A stretch of 64,000 nucleotides of DNA from NCBI RefSeq assembly GCF_012034175.1, contig NZ_JAATEJ010000025.1, positions 1 through 64,000 on the forward strand, in the 5' to 3' direction. The notes under the pieces were generated by a model that had not been told where the DNA came from, ran no database searches, and saw only the letters and a program-made list of their open reading frames with translations. Every line of letters starts with the position of its first letter. Position 1 is the stretch's first letter. A program made the position numbers and the translations under genes. Source of the DNA: Actinacidiphila epipremni (GTDB lineage Bacteria; Actinomycetota; Actinomycetes; Streptomycetales; Streptomycetaceae). Below are positions 16,270 to 23,730 of the stretch, in pieces.

Positions 16270-18153
16270 GTGATGTCGGCTGACCGGCAGCAGCAGGCCG
16301 AACGGCGGCACCGGTGGCCGGTACGCTCCGCCGCGGTGCCCCGGATCATCGGCACCGCCGCCGCCGTGATCGGGCTGCTCGACGTGATCTCCGCGGTCTT
16401 CCCGGCCTTCCGCAACGGCCGGATGCACCACCTGGCCGCGGTCTTCCCCGGCACCGTCAGCAGCCTGGCCGCCGCCACCTCGGTCGTCACCGGAATGCTG
16501 CTGCTGATGCTCGCGCACGCCCTCAAACGCGGGAAGCAGCGGGCCTGGTGGGCCGCCGTCGCGCTGCTGCCGGTCGGCGCCGCCACCCAGCTGATCTACC
16601 GGCACTCGCTGTTCGGCGTGTGCGTGTCGCTGGCGCTGCTCGGGGTGCTGATCCACAACCGCGGGGAATTCACCGCGCTGTCCGACCCGCGCACCCGCTG
16701 GCGCGCGCTGGTCAACTTCGTCGCGCTGAGCGCCTTCGCCTTCGCGCTCGGCCTGGTCATCACCAGCGCCCACCCCGCCTCCGAGCGCGGCAACCCCGGC
16801 CTGCTGGACCGCTGCGAGCACGTCCTGCTCGGCCTGTTCGGCGTCGAGGGCCCGGTCGACTACACCAGCGACCGCGTCGGTGACCTGGTCGGCTACTCGC
16901 TCGGCGGCCTCGGCCTGCTCATCGCGATCTCCACCGCCTACCTGGCGCTGCGCCCCGCCCGCCCCGTCGCCGAGCTCAGCGAGGCCGACGAGGCCCGGCT
17001 GCGCGCCCTGCTCGCCCGGCACGGCGGACGCGACTCGCTCGGCCACTTCGCGCTGCGCCGCGACAAGTCCGTGGTCTTCTCCGGCAGCGGCAAGGCCGCC
17101 GTGTGCTACCGCGTCGTCTCCGGCGTGGCCCTGGCCGGCGGCGACCCCATCGGCGACGTCGAGGCGTGGCCCGGCGCGATCGAGCGCTTCATGGAGCTGG
17201 CCCGCGCCCACGCGTGGCTGCCGGCCGTCGTCGGGTGCAGCGAGACCGGCGGCGAGGTGTGGACCCGCGAGACCGGCCTGGACGCGCTGGAACTCGGCGA
17301 CGAGGCCATCGTCGACGCCTCCGCCTTCACCCTCGAAGGCCGCGCCATGCGCAATGTCCGGCAAATGGTCAAGCGGATCGAACGGGCCGGCTATGTATGC
17401 CGGGTACGGCGGGTCAGCGAACTCGGCGAGGACGAGAAGCAGCAGGTCAGGCTGGCCGCCGACGCCTGGCGCGGCACCGACACCGAACGCGGATTCTCCA
17501 TGGCGCTCGGCCGCTTCGGCGAGGACGTGGACGGCGACTGCGTCGTCGTCACCGCGCACAAGGAGCCCGAGCCGGGCGCCGCGCACCCCGAGCTGGGCGA
17601 TCTGCGGGCCGTGCTGCACTTCGTGCCGTGGGGCCCGCACGGGATGTCGCTGGAGCTGATGCGGCGCGACCGCGCCGCCGACCCGGGCCTGAACGAGCTG
17701 CTGATCGTCGCCGCCCTCCAGCAGGCGCCGGCCCTCGGCGTCGAGCGGGTGTCGCTGAACTTCGCGATGTTCCGCTCCGCACTGGCCCGCGGCGAGCGGA
17801 TCGGCGCCGGGCCGGTGCTGCGCGGCTGGCGCGGCCTGCTGGTGTTCCTGTCGCGCTGGTTCCAGATCGAGTCGCTGTACAAATTCAACGCGAAGTTCCA
17901 GCCGGAGTGGGTGCCGCGCTTCCTGGTCTTCCCCAACTCCCGCGACCTGCCCCGTATCGGCTTCGCGATCATGCAGGCGGAGGGCTTCGTCACGCTGTCG
18001 CTGCCGCTGCCCGGCGCCGTCCAGCGCTTCCTGCCCAGCCGCGCCCGCCGCCCGCACCGGCACCGCACCGGCTACGCCGCCCCGCCCGACCACGCCGCCG
18101 CCGGGGCCGGCCGGGAGCCGGGCGGCGCGAACAAGCGGAGTGCGGTCGCCTGA
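16270..18153 (+). CDS. Membrane protein with DUF2156 (MprF-like lysyl-transferase) domain
   Basis: The 627-residue protein has about six transmembrane helices in the first 230 residues and a C-terminal DUF2156/GNAT-like domain (about 245-560). That is the architecture of MprF/LysX-type enzymes, which move an aminoacyl group from tRNA to phosphatidylglycerol. Supporting segments are YRVVSGVALAGGDPIGD, MRNVRQMVKRIERAGY and SLYKFNAKFQPEWVPRFLVF. There is no lysyl-tRNA synthetase domain, so it would rely on a separate synthetase. Aminoacylation of lipid is inferred only. Start is GTG 16270 or the next codon ATG. It directly precedes folP. Confidence 0.82.
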   Translation: MMSADRQQQAERRHRWPVRSAAVPRIIGTAAAVIGLLDVISAVFPAFRNGRMHHLAAVFPGTVSSLAAATSVVTGMLLLMLAHALKRGKQRAWWAAVALLPVGAATQLIYRHSLFGVCVSLALLGVLIHNRGEFTALSDPRTRWRALVNFVALSAFAFALGLVITSAHPASERGNPGLLDRCEHVLLGLFGVEGPVDYTSDRVGDLVGYSLGGLGLLIAISTAYLALRPARPVAELSEADEARLRALLARHGGRDSLGHFALRRDKSVVFSGSGKAAVCYRVVSGVALAGGDPIGDVEAWPGAIERFMELARAHAWLPAVVGCSETGGEVWTRETGLDALELGDEAIVDASAFTLEGRAMRNVRQMVKRIERAGYVCRVRRVSELGEDEKQQVRLAADAWRGTDTERGFSMALGRFGEDVDGDCVVVTAHKEPEPGAAHPELGDLRAVLHFVPWGPHGMSLELMRRDRAADPGLNELLIVAALQQAPALGVERVSLNFAMFRSALARGERIGAGPVLRGWRGLLVFLSRWFQIESLYKFNAKFQPEWVPRFLVFPNSRDLPRIGFAIMQAEGFVTLSLPLPGAVQRFLPSRARRPHRHRTGYAAPPDHAAAGAGREPGGANKRSAVA

Positions 18154-18183
18154 GCCGTGCCGGGAACACCCTAGGCTGGACGC

Positions 18184-19110
18184 ATGAGTACCCAGCAGGG
18201 TCCGGCCGGACCCGTAGGACTGCCGCGGTGGGACCGCTGCGCGGTCATGGGCGTGGTCAACGTCACGCCGGACTCCTTCTCCGACGGCGGGCGGTGGTTC
18301 GACCCGGAGCTGGCCGTCAAGCACGGCCTGGACCTCGTCGCGCAGGGCGCCGACCTGGTCGACGTCGGCGGTGAGTCGACGCGGCCCGGCGCCGCCCGCG
18401 TCGACGAGGCCGAGGAGCTGCGCCGGGTGCTCCCCGTCGTGCGCGAACTGGCCGCCGCGGGCGTGCTGGTCAGCGTGGACACCATGCGGGCCAGCGTCGC
18501 CGGGCGGGCCGTCGAGGCCGGCGCCCGGCTCGTCAACGACGTCAGCGGCGGGCAGGCCGACCCGGCGATGATCCCGGTGGTCGCCGCCGCCCGGGTGCCG
18601 TTCGTCGTGATGCACTGGCGCGGCCAGAGCATCGACATGAACAACCGGGCCGTCTACGGCGACGTCCTCGCCGAGGTCGTCGGCGAGCTGCGCGACTCGC
18701 TGGAGCGGGCGGTGGCCGGCGGCGTCGACCCGGACCGTATCGTCCTCGACCCGGGCCTGGGCTTCGCCAAGGAGACCCCGCACGACCTGGCCCTGCTCGC
18801 CCACCTCGGCGACCTGCGGGCGCTCGGCCGGCCGCTGCTGGTGGCCGCCTCCCGCAAGCGCTTCCTCGGCCGGGTCCTGGCCGGGGAGGCCGGCGACCCG
18901 CCGCCGGCCCGCGAGCGGGACGCCGCGACCGCCGCGGTGACTGCGCTCGCCGCCCGCGAGGGCGCCTGGGCCGTCCGCGTCCACGAGGTCCACGCCAGCG
19001 CCGACGCCGTACGCGTCGCCCGCGCCATCCAGTCCGCCGCCGCCGACTCCGGTACGGGCCCGCAGGCCGGCCCCGGCGCCGGGCCGGGCGCGCTGGGGGC
19101 CGGCGCATGA
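18184..19110 (+). CDS. folP: Dihydropteroate synthase
   Basis: FolP joins p-aminobenzoate to dihydropterin pyrophosphate and is the sulfonamide target. Both signatures are present: MGVVNVTPDSFSDGG (about 22-36) and DLVDVGGESTRPGA (about 58-71). VNDVSGG, PFVVMHW and a C-terminal ASRKRFLG complete the TIM-barrel active site. At 308 aa the only addition is a Gly/Ala/Pro tail. It forms a compact run with the next three genes: the NTF2-like gene overlaps its stop by 4 bp, then folB and folK. Confidence 0.95.
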   Translation: MSTQQGPAGPVGLPRWDRCAVMGVVNVTPDSFSDGGRWFDPELAVKHGLDLVAQGADLVDVGGESTRPGAARVDEAEELRRVLPVVRELAAAGVLVSVDTMRASVAGRAVEAGARLVNDVSGGQADPAMIPVVAAARVPFVVMHWRGQSIDMNNRAVYGDVLAEVVGELRDSLERAVAGGVDPDRIVLDPGLGFAKETPHDLALLAHLGDLRALGRPLLVAASRKRFLGRVLAGEAGDPPPARERDAATAAVTALAAREGAWAVRVHEVHASADAVRVARAIQSAAADSGTGPQAGPGAGPGALGAGA

Positions 19111-19568
19111 CGCCGAAGACGGCGGAGGCCCGCGCGGTGGAGCGGGCCAACCAGGCCTTCTACGACGCCGTCGAGAACTCCGACCTCGACGCGCTGGAGG
19201 CGGTGGTGCTGGACGGGCCGCTCGCCGAGTCCGTCGCCGTCGTCCACCCCGGCTGGCCGGTGCTGCGCGGGCGGCGCGAGGTCATGCGGTCCTTCGCGCT
19301 CATCATGGCCAACACCGACTACATCCAGTTCTTCCTCACCGACGTCGAGGTCGGCGTGGACGGCGACGCCGCCGTCGTCACCTGCACCGAGAACATCCTC
19401 ACCGGCGGCCCCGAGGACGACGACCCCGGCTCGCTCGTGGGCGGCCTGGTGGTCGCCACCAACGTCTTCCGCCGCACCCCGGAGGGCTGGCGGCTGTGGG
19501 TCCACCACGGCTCCCCGGTGCTGGCCGAGCAGGACGACGAGACCGCCGCGGCGGAACACGAGGAGTGA
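19107..19568 (+). CDS. NTF2/SnoaL-like protein in the fol operon
   Basis: The 153-residue protein has the NTF2-like cone fold pattern: an N-terminal helix (ERANQAFYDAVENSDLDALEAV), a WPVLRGRREVMRSF turn and a final WRLWVHHGSP strand. The ATGA overlap with folP indicates translational coupling. It is a conserved passenger of actinobacterial folP operons, but its function is not established. A role in pterin or folate handling is possible and unproven. The C-terminus is acidic. Confidence 0.85.
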   Translation: MTPKTAEARAVERANQAFYDAVENSDLDALEAVVLDGPLAESVAVVHPGWPVLRGRREVMRSFALIMANTDYIQFFLTDVEVGVDGDAAVVTCTENILTGGPEDDDPGSLVGGLVVATNVFRRTPEGWRLWVHHGSPVLAEQDDETAAAEHEE

Positions 19569-19575
19569 GCGGGAC

Positions 19576-19986
19576 ATGACGCAGACCGGTGACACGCGCG
19601 AAGCCCGGGACGGCGGCCGGGACGCCCGGGACACGGTGGCGCTGCGCGGGCTGAAGGTGTTCGGCCGGCACGGGGTGTTCGCGCACGAGCGCGAGGACGG
19701 CCAGATCTTCGTCGTCGACCTGCGTCTGCGCCTGGACACCGCCCCCGCGGCAGCCGGTGACGACCTCTCCAGGACCGTGCATTACGGTGTGGTCGCCGAG
19801 GAGGTCGCGGCCGTCGTCTCCGGCGAGCCCGTCGACCTCATCGAAACCCTTGCGCAGCGCATCGCCGACACCTGCCTCGGGCACGAGGCCGTGCAGGAGG
19901 TCGAGGTGACCGTCCACAAACCCGACGCCCCGATCTCCGTGCCCTTCGACGACGTGACCGTGACCATCACCCGGAGGCGCCCGTGA
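19576..19986 (+). CDS. folB: Dihydroneopterin aldolase
   Basis: FolB cleaves dihydroneopterin to 6-hydroxymethyl-dihydropterin and glycolaldehyde. The family pattern is clear: LRGLKVFGRHGVFAHERE near residue 24, DLSRTVHYGVVAEEV, DLIETLAQRIAD with the conserved Glu, and VTVHKPDAPISVPFDDVTV with the catalytic Lys. An extra 20-residue charged N-terminus (TGDTREARDGGRDARD) is present. It overlaps folK by 4 bp (GTGA). Confidence 0.95.
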   Translation: MTQTGDTREARDGGRDARDTVALRGLKVFGRHGVFAHEREDGQIFVVDLRLRLDTAPAAAGDDLSRTVHYGVVAEEVAAVVSGEPVDLIETLAQRIADTCLGHEAVQEVEVTVHKPDAPISVPFDDVTVTITRRRP

Positions 19987-20594
19987 CCACCGAATGGCCG
20001 CAGCAGTCCGCAGACCCCACCGTGCAGCCCGTCCCCGCCTCGGTGGTCGCCGCGGTCGACGCCGCCGACCGCACCCTGCAGAACCCCAAGACCGCCGTCA
20101 TCTCCCTCGGCGGCAACCTCGGCAACCGGCTGGAGAACCTCCAGGGGGCCGTCGACGCGCTGGAGGACACCCCGGGCGTGCGGGTCAAGGCCGTCTCGCC
20201 GGTCTACGAGACCGAGCCGTGGGGCGTGCCGGCCGGCAGCCAGCCCGGCTACTTCAACGCCGTCGTCCTGATCCGCACCACCCTGCCGCCGACCTCCCTG
20301 CTGGAGCGCGCCCACGCCATCGAGGAGGCCCACTCCCGGGTGCGCACCGAACGCTGGGGCCCGCGCACCATCGACGTCGACATCGTCGCCTACCAGGGCG
20401 CCCGCTCCGACGACCCCGCCCTGACCCTGCCGCACCCCCGGGCGCACGAGCGCGCGTTCGTACTCGTACCGTGGTACGACGTCGATCCCTCGGCCGAGGT
20501 ACCGGGGCGCGGCACGGTCGCCGAGCTGCTGGCGGCCGTGGACCGGCACGGCGTGCGGCGCCGGGACGACCTGGAACTCCGGCTGCCGGAGTAA
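19983..20594 (+). CDS. folK: 2-amino-4-hydroxy-6-hydroxymethyldihydropteridine diphosphokinase
   Basis: FolK transfers pyrophosphate from ATP to the pterin made by FolB, giving the FolP substrate. LGGNLGNRLENLQGAVDAL is the family start, followed by SPVYETEPWG, FNAVV and the signature RWGPRTIDVDIVAYQG with the Asp pair that binds magnesium. An N-terminal extension of about 35 residues precedes the core. GTG at 19983 overlaps folB, so it is the distal gene of the coupled folP-NTF2-folB-folK run. Confidence 0.95.
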   Translation: MTTEWPQQSADPTVQPVPASVVAAVDAADRTLQNPKTAVISLGGNLGNRLENLQGAVDALEDTPGVRVKAVSPVYETEPWGVPAGSQPGYFNAVVLIRTTLPPTSLLERAHAIEEAHSRVRTERWGPRTIDVDIVAYQGARSDDPALTLPHPRAHERAFVLVPWYDVDPSAEVPGRGTVAELLAAVDRHGVRRRDDLELRLPE

Positions 20595-20692
20595 TCGTTG
20601 CGTCCGTGGACGGACATGGCGGGAAAGATGCCCCGGGTTCCCCTCGCGAGCGGGCCGGCGGCGCAGGCGGAGTACGTGGAGGCGGGCGCTCG

Positions 20693-21190
20693 GTGAGGAC
20701 ACTGCGGGTCAGGATGCTGGCGGGGCTGTTCGTGATCGCGGCGATCATCACCTGGTCCGCCGCGCGGCTGTGGGACACCCTCGGCACACTCCCCGGCGTC
20801 CCCGTCGCCGCGCCCATTGTGCTGGCGCTCATCGCGGTCGCCCTGCTCGCCACCGGCCTGTCCCTGCGCGCCCGGCTGCGCGCCCAGCGCGAGCGCCGCC
20901 CCGGCGCGAAGGGCGTCGATCCGCTGGCCGCCGCCCGCGCGCTGGTCTTCGCGCAGGCCAGCGCGCTGGTCGCGGCGCTGGTCGCCGGAATGTACGGCGG
21001 CACGTGCCTCTACCTGATCATGTACAAGCTCGACATGGACCCGCGCCGCAACCAGGCCGTCTATTCCGGCCTCGCCTTCCTCGCGGGCGTCGCGGTGGTC
21101 GCCGCCGCCATATTCCTCGAACGCGTCTGCAAACTCCCCGACGACCACGACCAGAACCATCCGCACGGGCCGCAGCCGACCCGCCGCTAG
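20693..21190 (+). CDS. DUF3180 family membrane protein
   Basis: The 165-residue protein has four predicted transmembrane helices (about 5-22, 33-53, 80-101, 118-137) and the conserved DUF3180 pattern, including AARALVFAQASALVAALVAGMYGG. This family is actinobacterial and usually sits directly after folK, as here; its function is unknown. GTG at 20693 is set by GGAGG at 20678-20682. The stop codon lies at the start of a 12-bp tandem repeat that continues past the gene. Confidence 0.85.
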   Translation: MRTLRVRMLAGLFVIAAIITWSAARLWDTLGTLPGVPVAAPIVLALIAVALLATGLSLRARLRAQRERRPGAKGVDPLAAARALVFAQASALVAALVAGMYGGTCLYLIMYKLDMDPRRNQAVYSGLAFLAGVAVVAAAIFLERVCKLPDDHDQNHPHGPQPTRR

Positions 21191-21243
21191 ACCCGCCGCT
21201 GGATCAGCCGTTGGATCAGCCGCTGGACCCGCCGTTGGATCAG
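21182..21243. repeat. 12-bp tandem repeat across a stop codon
   Basis: About five imperfect copies of CCGYTGGAYCMG run from the last codons of the DUF3180 gene into the spacer. In another frame they read Pro-Leu-Asp-Gln/Pro. This resembles the tandem repeat at the hpt stop. Confidence 0.65.
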
Positions 21244-21248
21244 CCCGG

Positions 21249-21278
21249 TTGACCGCGGGGGTAAGGGCATGGTTACCT
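21249..21278 (+). promoter_or_regulatory. Promoter for leaderless cysteine leader peptide
   Basis: TTGACC (21249-21254), an 18-bp spacer, then TTACCT (21273-21278). Transcription would start 6-7 nt later, on or next to the GTG at 21285, predicting a leaderless message for the leader peptide. Confidence 0.5.
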
Positions 21279-21284
21279 CGCGAT

Positions 21285-21371
21285 GTGAACGCCCACGCAA
21301 CGCGCCTTTACCGGAGGGTCCACCTGGACCTGCTCCGGTACGCCGGTTGCGTGTGTACGGCCGCGCGCTGA
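21285..21371 (+). CDS. Putative cysteine-responsive leader peptide
   Basis: This 28-codon open frame starts with GTG. It has a basic middle (RLYRRVHLDLLRYAG) and then Cys-Val-Cys encoded at 21348-21356, ending TAAR. Small peptides with this RR-x-H-x-D-L pattern and late Cys codons occur in actinomycetes upstream of sulfur genes and are annotated as putative leader peptides. Here it lies 67 nt ahead of a cysteine dioxygenase gene. The stop codon falls in the 5' arm of a stem-loop (21363-21392), a layout suited to attenuation by ribosome stalling at Cys codons. There is no upstream Shine-Dalgarno, in keeping with leaderless initiation. Confidence 0.65.
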   Translation: MNAHATRLYRRVHLDLLRYAGCVCTAAR

Positions 21372-21401
21372 GCGCGTCGTCGCCCAGCGCGCCCTGAGGG
21401 C
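21363..21401 (+). promoter_or_regulatory. Candidate attenuator hairpins between leader peptide and CDO
   Basis: GCGCGCTG (21363-21370) pairs perfectly with CAGCGCGC (21385-21392) around a 14-nt loop. An overlapping competitor, GCCC-TGA-GGGC (21391-21401), shares bases 21391-21392 and so cannot form at the same time. Mutually exclusive stems next to a Cys-bearing leader suggest switching; which fold is permissive is unknown. Confidence 0.45.
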
Positions 21402-21438
21402 CCGCCGTTCACCTTCGCACCCCAAGGGTGGTTATCCC

Positions 21439-21987
21439 GTGCTCACCCCACGCCGGCCGCAGACCGACACTGCCTCTGCTCCTGCCCCCGCTCCCACTGC
21501 TCCCACCGCCGCCGAGCTGCTGGACTTCGCGCGGCGCACCGCCGCGGACACCGACCTCGTACGCAATCTGCCGCTGGACCCCGAAGGGCGCACCTGGGTG
21601 CGGCTGGAGGGCCCCGGCGGGGCCGAGGCGTGGCTCATCGGGTGGCCGCCCGGCGCCGAGACCGGCTGGCACGACCACGGGGGCTCGTACGGGGTGTTCG
21701 TCACCGCCGCGGGTGAACTGACCGAGCAGTCACTGGCGGTGGCGCTGCCCTCCGAGGGCTGGCGGTCGCTGGAGCTGGCCGAGGGCCTCGACCGCAGCCG
21801 CGTGCTGCCCGAGGGCAAGGGGCGGGCGTTCGGCCGGCACCATGTGCACCAGGTCGAGAACCGCTCCCCGAGCACGCACGCGGTCTCCGTGCACGCCTAC
21901 TACCCGCCGCTGCCGCTCATCCGCCGCTACAGCCGCAAGGGCAGCACCTTCCGCCTGGAGCTGGTCGAGCGCCCCGAGGAATGGTGA
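21439..21987 (+). CDS. Cysteine dioxygenase family protein
   Basis: This cupin-fold enzyme is predicted to oxidise cysteine (or a related thiol) to the sulfinate with non-heme iron. Two cupin motifs are visible: GWHDHGGSYGVF (His 78 and 80) and FGRHHVHQVEN (His 135/137), giving the expected three-His iron site. The first 25 residues are a Pro/Ala/Thr-rich leader. GTG at 21439 is preceded only weakly by a ribosome site. Its stop overlaps the rhodanese start (TGATG), indicating coupling, and a cysteine leader peptide lies upstream. Specificity among cysteine, mercaptopropionate and similar thiols is not decidable by eye. Confidence 0.87.
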   Translation: MLTPRRPQTDTASAPAPAPTAPTAAELLDFARRTAADTDLVRNLPLDPEGRTWVRLEGPGGAEAWLIGWPPGAETGWHDHGGSYGVFVTAAGELTEQSLAVALPSEGWRSLELAEGLDRSRVLPEGKGRAFGRHHVHQVENRSPSTHAVSVHAYYPPLPLIRRYSRKGSTFRLELVERPEEW

Positions 21988-22412
21988 TGGCGGCGCCTTC
22001 CCTCGACGGCCACCTCGCCGCGCTGCGGGCCACCTACCGCCGGCTCGGGCCGCAGGAGGCGGCGCAGGCCGCCCGCGACGGCGCGCTGCTGGTCGACATC
22101 CGCTACAGCGCCCTGCGCGACCGCGACGGCACGATCCCGGGCGCGGCGATAGTCGAGCGCAACGAGCTGGAATGGCGGCTGGATCCCGCCGGTTCGCACC
22201 GGCTGCCGCAGGCCGTCTCGTACGCGCTGCCGGTCGTGGTCATCTGCAACGAGGGGTACGCCTCCACGCTCGCCGTCGCCTCGCTGCGGACGCTGGGGCT
22301 CACGGCGGTGACGGACCTGGCCGGCGGGTTCCAGGCGTGGCGGGCGGCGGGGCTGCCGGTGACGGCGCCGGACGGGACGCCGAGCCGGCCGGCGGGGACG
22401 ATAGCCGATTAA
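21987..22412 (+). CDS. Rhodanese-like sulfurtransferase domain protein
   Basis: This 141-residue single rhodanese domain has the catalytic loop VVVICNEGYASTLA (Cys at about residue 87) and the opening LLVDIRYSALRDRDGTIPGA. It would carry a persulfide from a thiol or thiosulfate to an acceptor. ATG at 21987 is preferred over ATG 21981 because GAGGA at 21976-21980 is then 6 nt upstream and the stop of the dioxygenase overlaps it. Coupling with a cysteine dioxygenase suggests the pair handles excess cysteine sulfur. A strong inverted repeat ends the unit downstream. Confidence 0.9.
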   Translation: MAAPSLDGHLAALRATYRRLGPQEAAQAARDGALLVDIRYSALRDRDGTIPGAAIVERNELEWRLDPAGSHRLPQAVSYALPVVVICNEGYASTLAVASLRTLGLTAVTDLAGGFQAWRAAGLPVTAPDGTPSRPAGTIAD

Positions 22413-22444
22413 GTGTTCGGGGCGGTGAATACCTTTGCGGAAGG

Positions 22445-22485
22445 CGCTTTTTGATCTTGACGTGGGAGGTCAAGATCAAAAAGCG
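22445..22485. terminator. 17-bp perfect inverted repeat after the CDO-rhodanese unit
   Basis: CGCTTTTTGATCTTGAC pairs exactly with GTCAAGATCAAAAAGCG across a 7-nt loop. The stem is AT-rich against a GC-rich background, and its T-run and A-run make it a plausible bidirectional intrinsic terminator. The remaining spacer to 22659 shows no gene. Confidence 0.8.
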
Positions 22486-22659
22486 GGGGCGGGAAAGGCC
22501 GCGAGGGTGCCGCGGCGGGGGCATGACCGTATGGCAAAAGGGATAAAACGGGCGGCGGGGAATGCCCGTCGTATTCGCCCGGCATTCCGTGCCGGAATCG
22601 CGCGGAAAAAGTGCGACCCGCTGCCCCACGGACGCGTCCCGCACGCTAAATTTCTGGCC

Positions 22660-23670
22660 ATGCCCCGTGGACGACACCGCCATTCCCAGCCGCTGCACCG
22701 GATGCTGCCGCCGCTGACCGTCACCGGAACCGCGGTGGTGCTCGCCGCCGCCTCGCTCTTCACCACGGATACGGGCGCGATACGGATCGTCACCGCCGCG
22801 ACCGCCCTCACCGCGCTGGCCGGCGCCGTCCTCGCCCGCACCTGGGACCGGTCCGCCGGCCGCCGGGTCGCCGAGCTGGAGGCCGCGCAGGTACGCGAGG
22901 AGTGGCGCACGGAGGAGCGGGTCGCCGAGCTGGAGTCGGACCTGGAGGAGTCGCGGGAGATCCGCGGCCGGCTGGAGAAGAAGCTGCGCGGCAAGCGCTC
23001 GGAGCTGGCCCGGCTGCGCACCGAGCACGCCGACCTGCTGCGGCGGTACGCCACCGCCGAGGCCGAGCGGGCGCGGGCGCTGGGGCAGATCCGCCAGCTC
23101 AAGGTCGGCGACACCCCGCAGCAGCAGCTCGCCCTGACCACCGGGACCTCGCCGGTCGGGCCCGCCGCCTTCCTCAAGGCCGAGCAGGCGCTGCGCGAGC
23201 TGGCCCGCAACGCCGCGCGCCAGCAGGCGCAGGCCACCGTCGAGGCGGCCCGCCGCCGGGAGGCCGCGGCGCACGTCGAGGAGGAGCCGCAGGGCCGGCA
23301 CACCGCCGAGTCGCACGCGCGCACCGCCCCTGCCGCGGGCGGGCCCGCGCCCCGCGAGCACCGGCTCGTCCCGGCGGCTGCGGCGGTGCTGCCGTATGCG
23401 CAGCCGTCCTCGTCGACGGGGGCGCAGCGGGCGGTCGGGGGGTTCGACTTCTTCGGTACGCAGAAGGCGCTGCCGCCGGCGGCGGAGGCTGCGCAGGTCG
23501 AAGGGGCCGAGGAGGTCGTCGAGGTCGAGGGGGCGGCCGGGGAGGCCGTCGTGGAGCCCGCGCTCGCGGCGGAGGAGCACACGCAGGCCGGGGACCCGGA
23601 GGTCATCGACCTGACGGCGCACGACGAGACGGAGCAGCTGGACATGTCGGGGCTGCGGGCCCAGGCGTAG
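22660..23670 (+). CDS. Membrane-anchored coiled-coil protein, function unknown
   Basis: The 336-residue protein has a basic N-terminus, two close hydrophobic helices (about 20-38 and 43-62), then a long charged coiled coil (about 70-150; RVAELEAAQVREEWRTEERV and following heptads). A variable Ala/Glu-rich region closes with a conserved acidic end (PEVIDLTAHDETEQLDMSGL). No enzymatic motif is visible. The layout recalls cytoskeletal or cell-wall scaffold proteins of filamentous actinomycetes, but this is only analogy. ATG at 22660 is chosen because upstream frame content is atypical and the anchor then sits near the start. It converges on the nuoD-like gene. Confidence 0.75.
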   Translation: MPRGRHRHSQPLHRMLPPLTVTGTAVVLAAASLFTTDTGAIRIVTAATALTALAGAVLARTWDRSAGRRVAELEAAQVREEWRTEERVAELESDLEESREIRGRLEKKLRGKRSELARLRTEHADLLRRYATAEAERARALGQIRQLKVGDTPQQQLALTTGTSPVGPAAFLKAEQALRELARNAARQQAQATVEAARRREAAAHVEEEPQGRHTAESHARTAPAAGGPAPREHRLVPAAAAVLPYAQPSSSTGAQRAVGGFDFFGTQKALPPAAEAAQVEGAEEVVEVEGAAGEAVVEPALAAEEHTQAGDPEVIDLTAHDETEQLDMSGLRAQA

Positions 23671-23730
23671 GCGTCGCCCTTGCCGCCCCTGCGCGCTTCC
23701 GGGCGGCGGGGGCCGCGCGAGCCGGCGGGC

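Noticed and set aside
14710..18993. A very long antisense open frame across folE, the hydrolase and the DUF2156 gene
   Set aside because: It arises from high GC on the opposite strand; the translation lacks any domain while the other frame encodes clear families.
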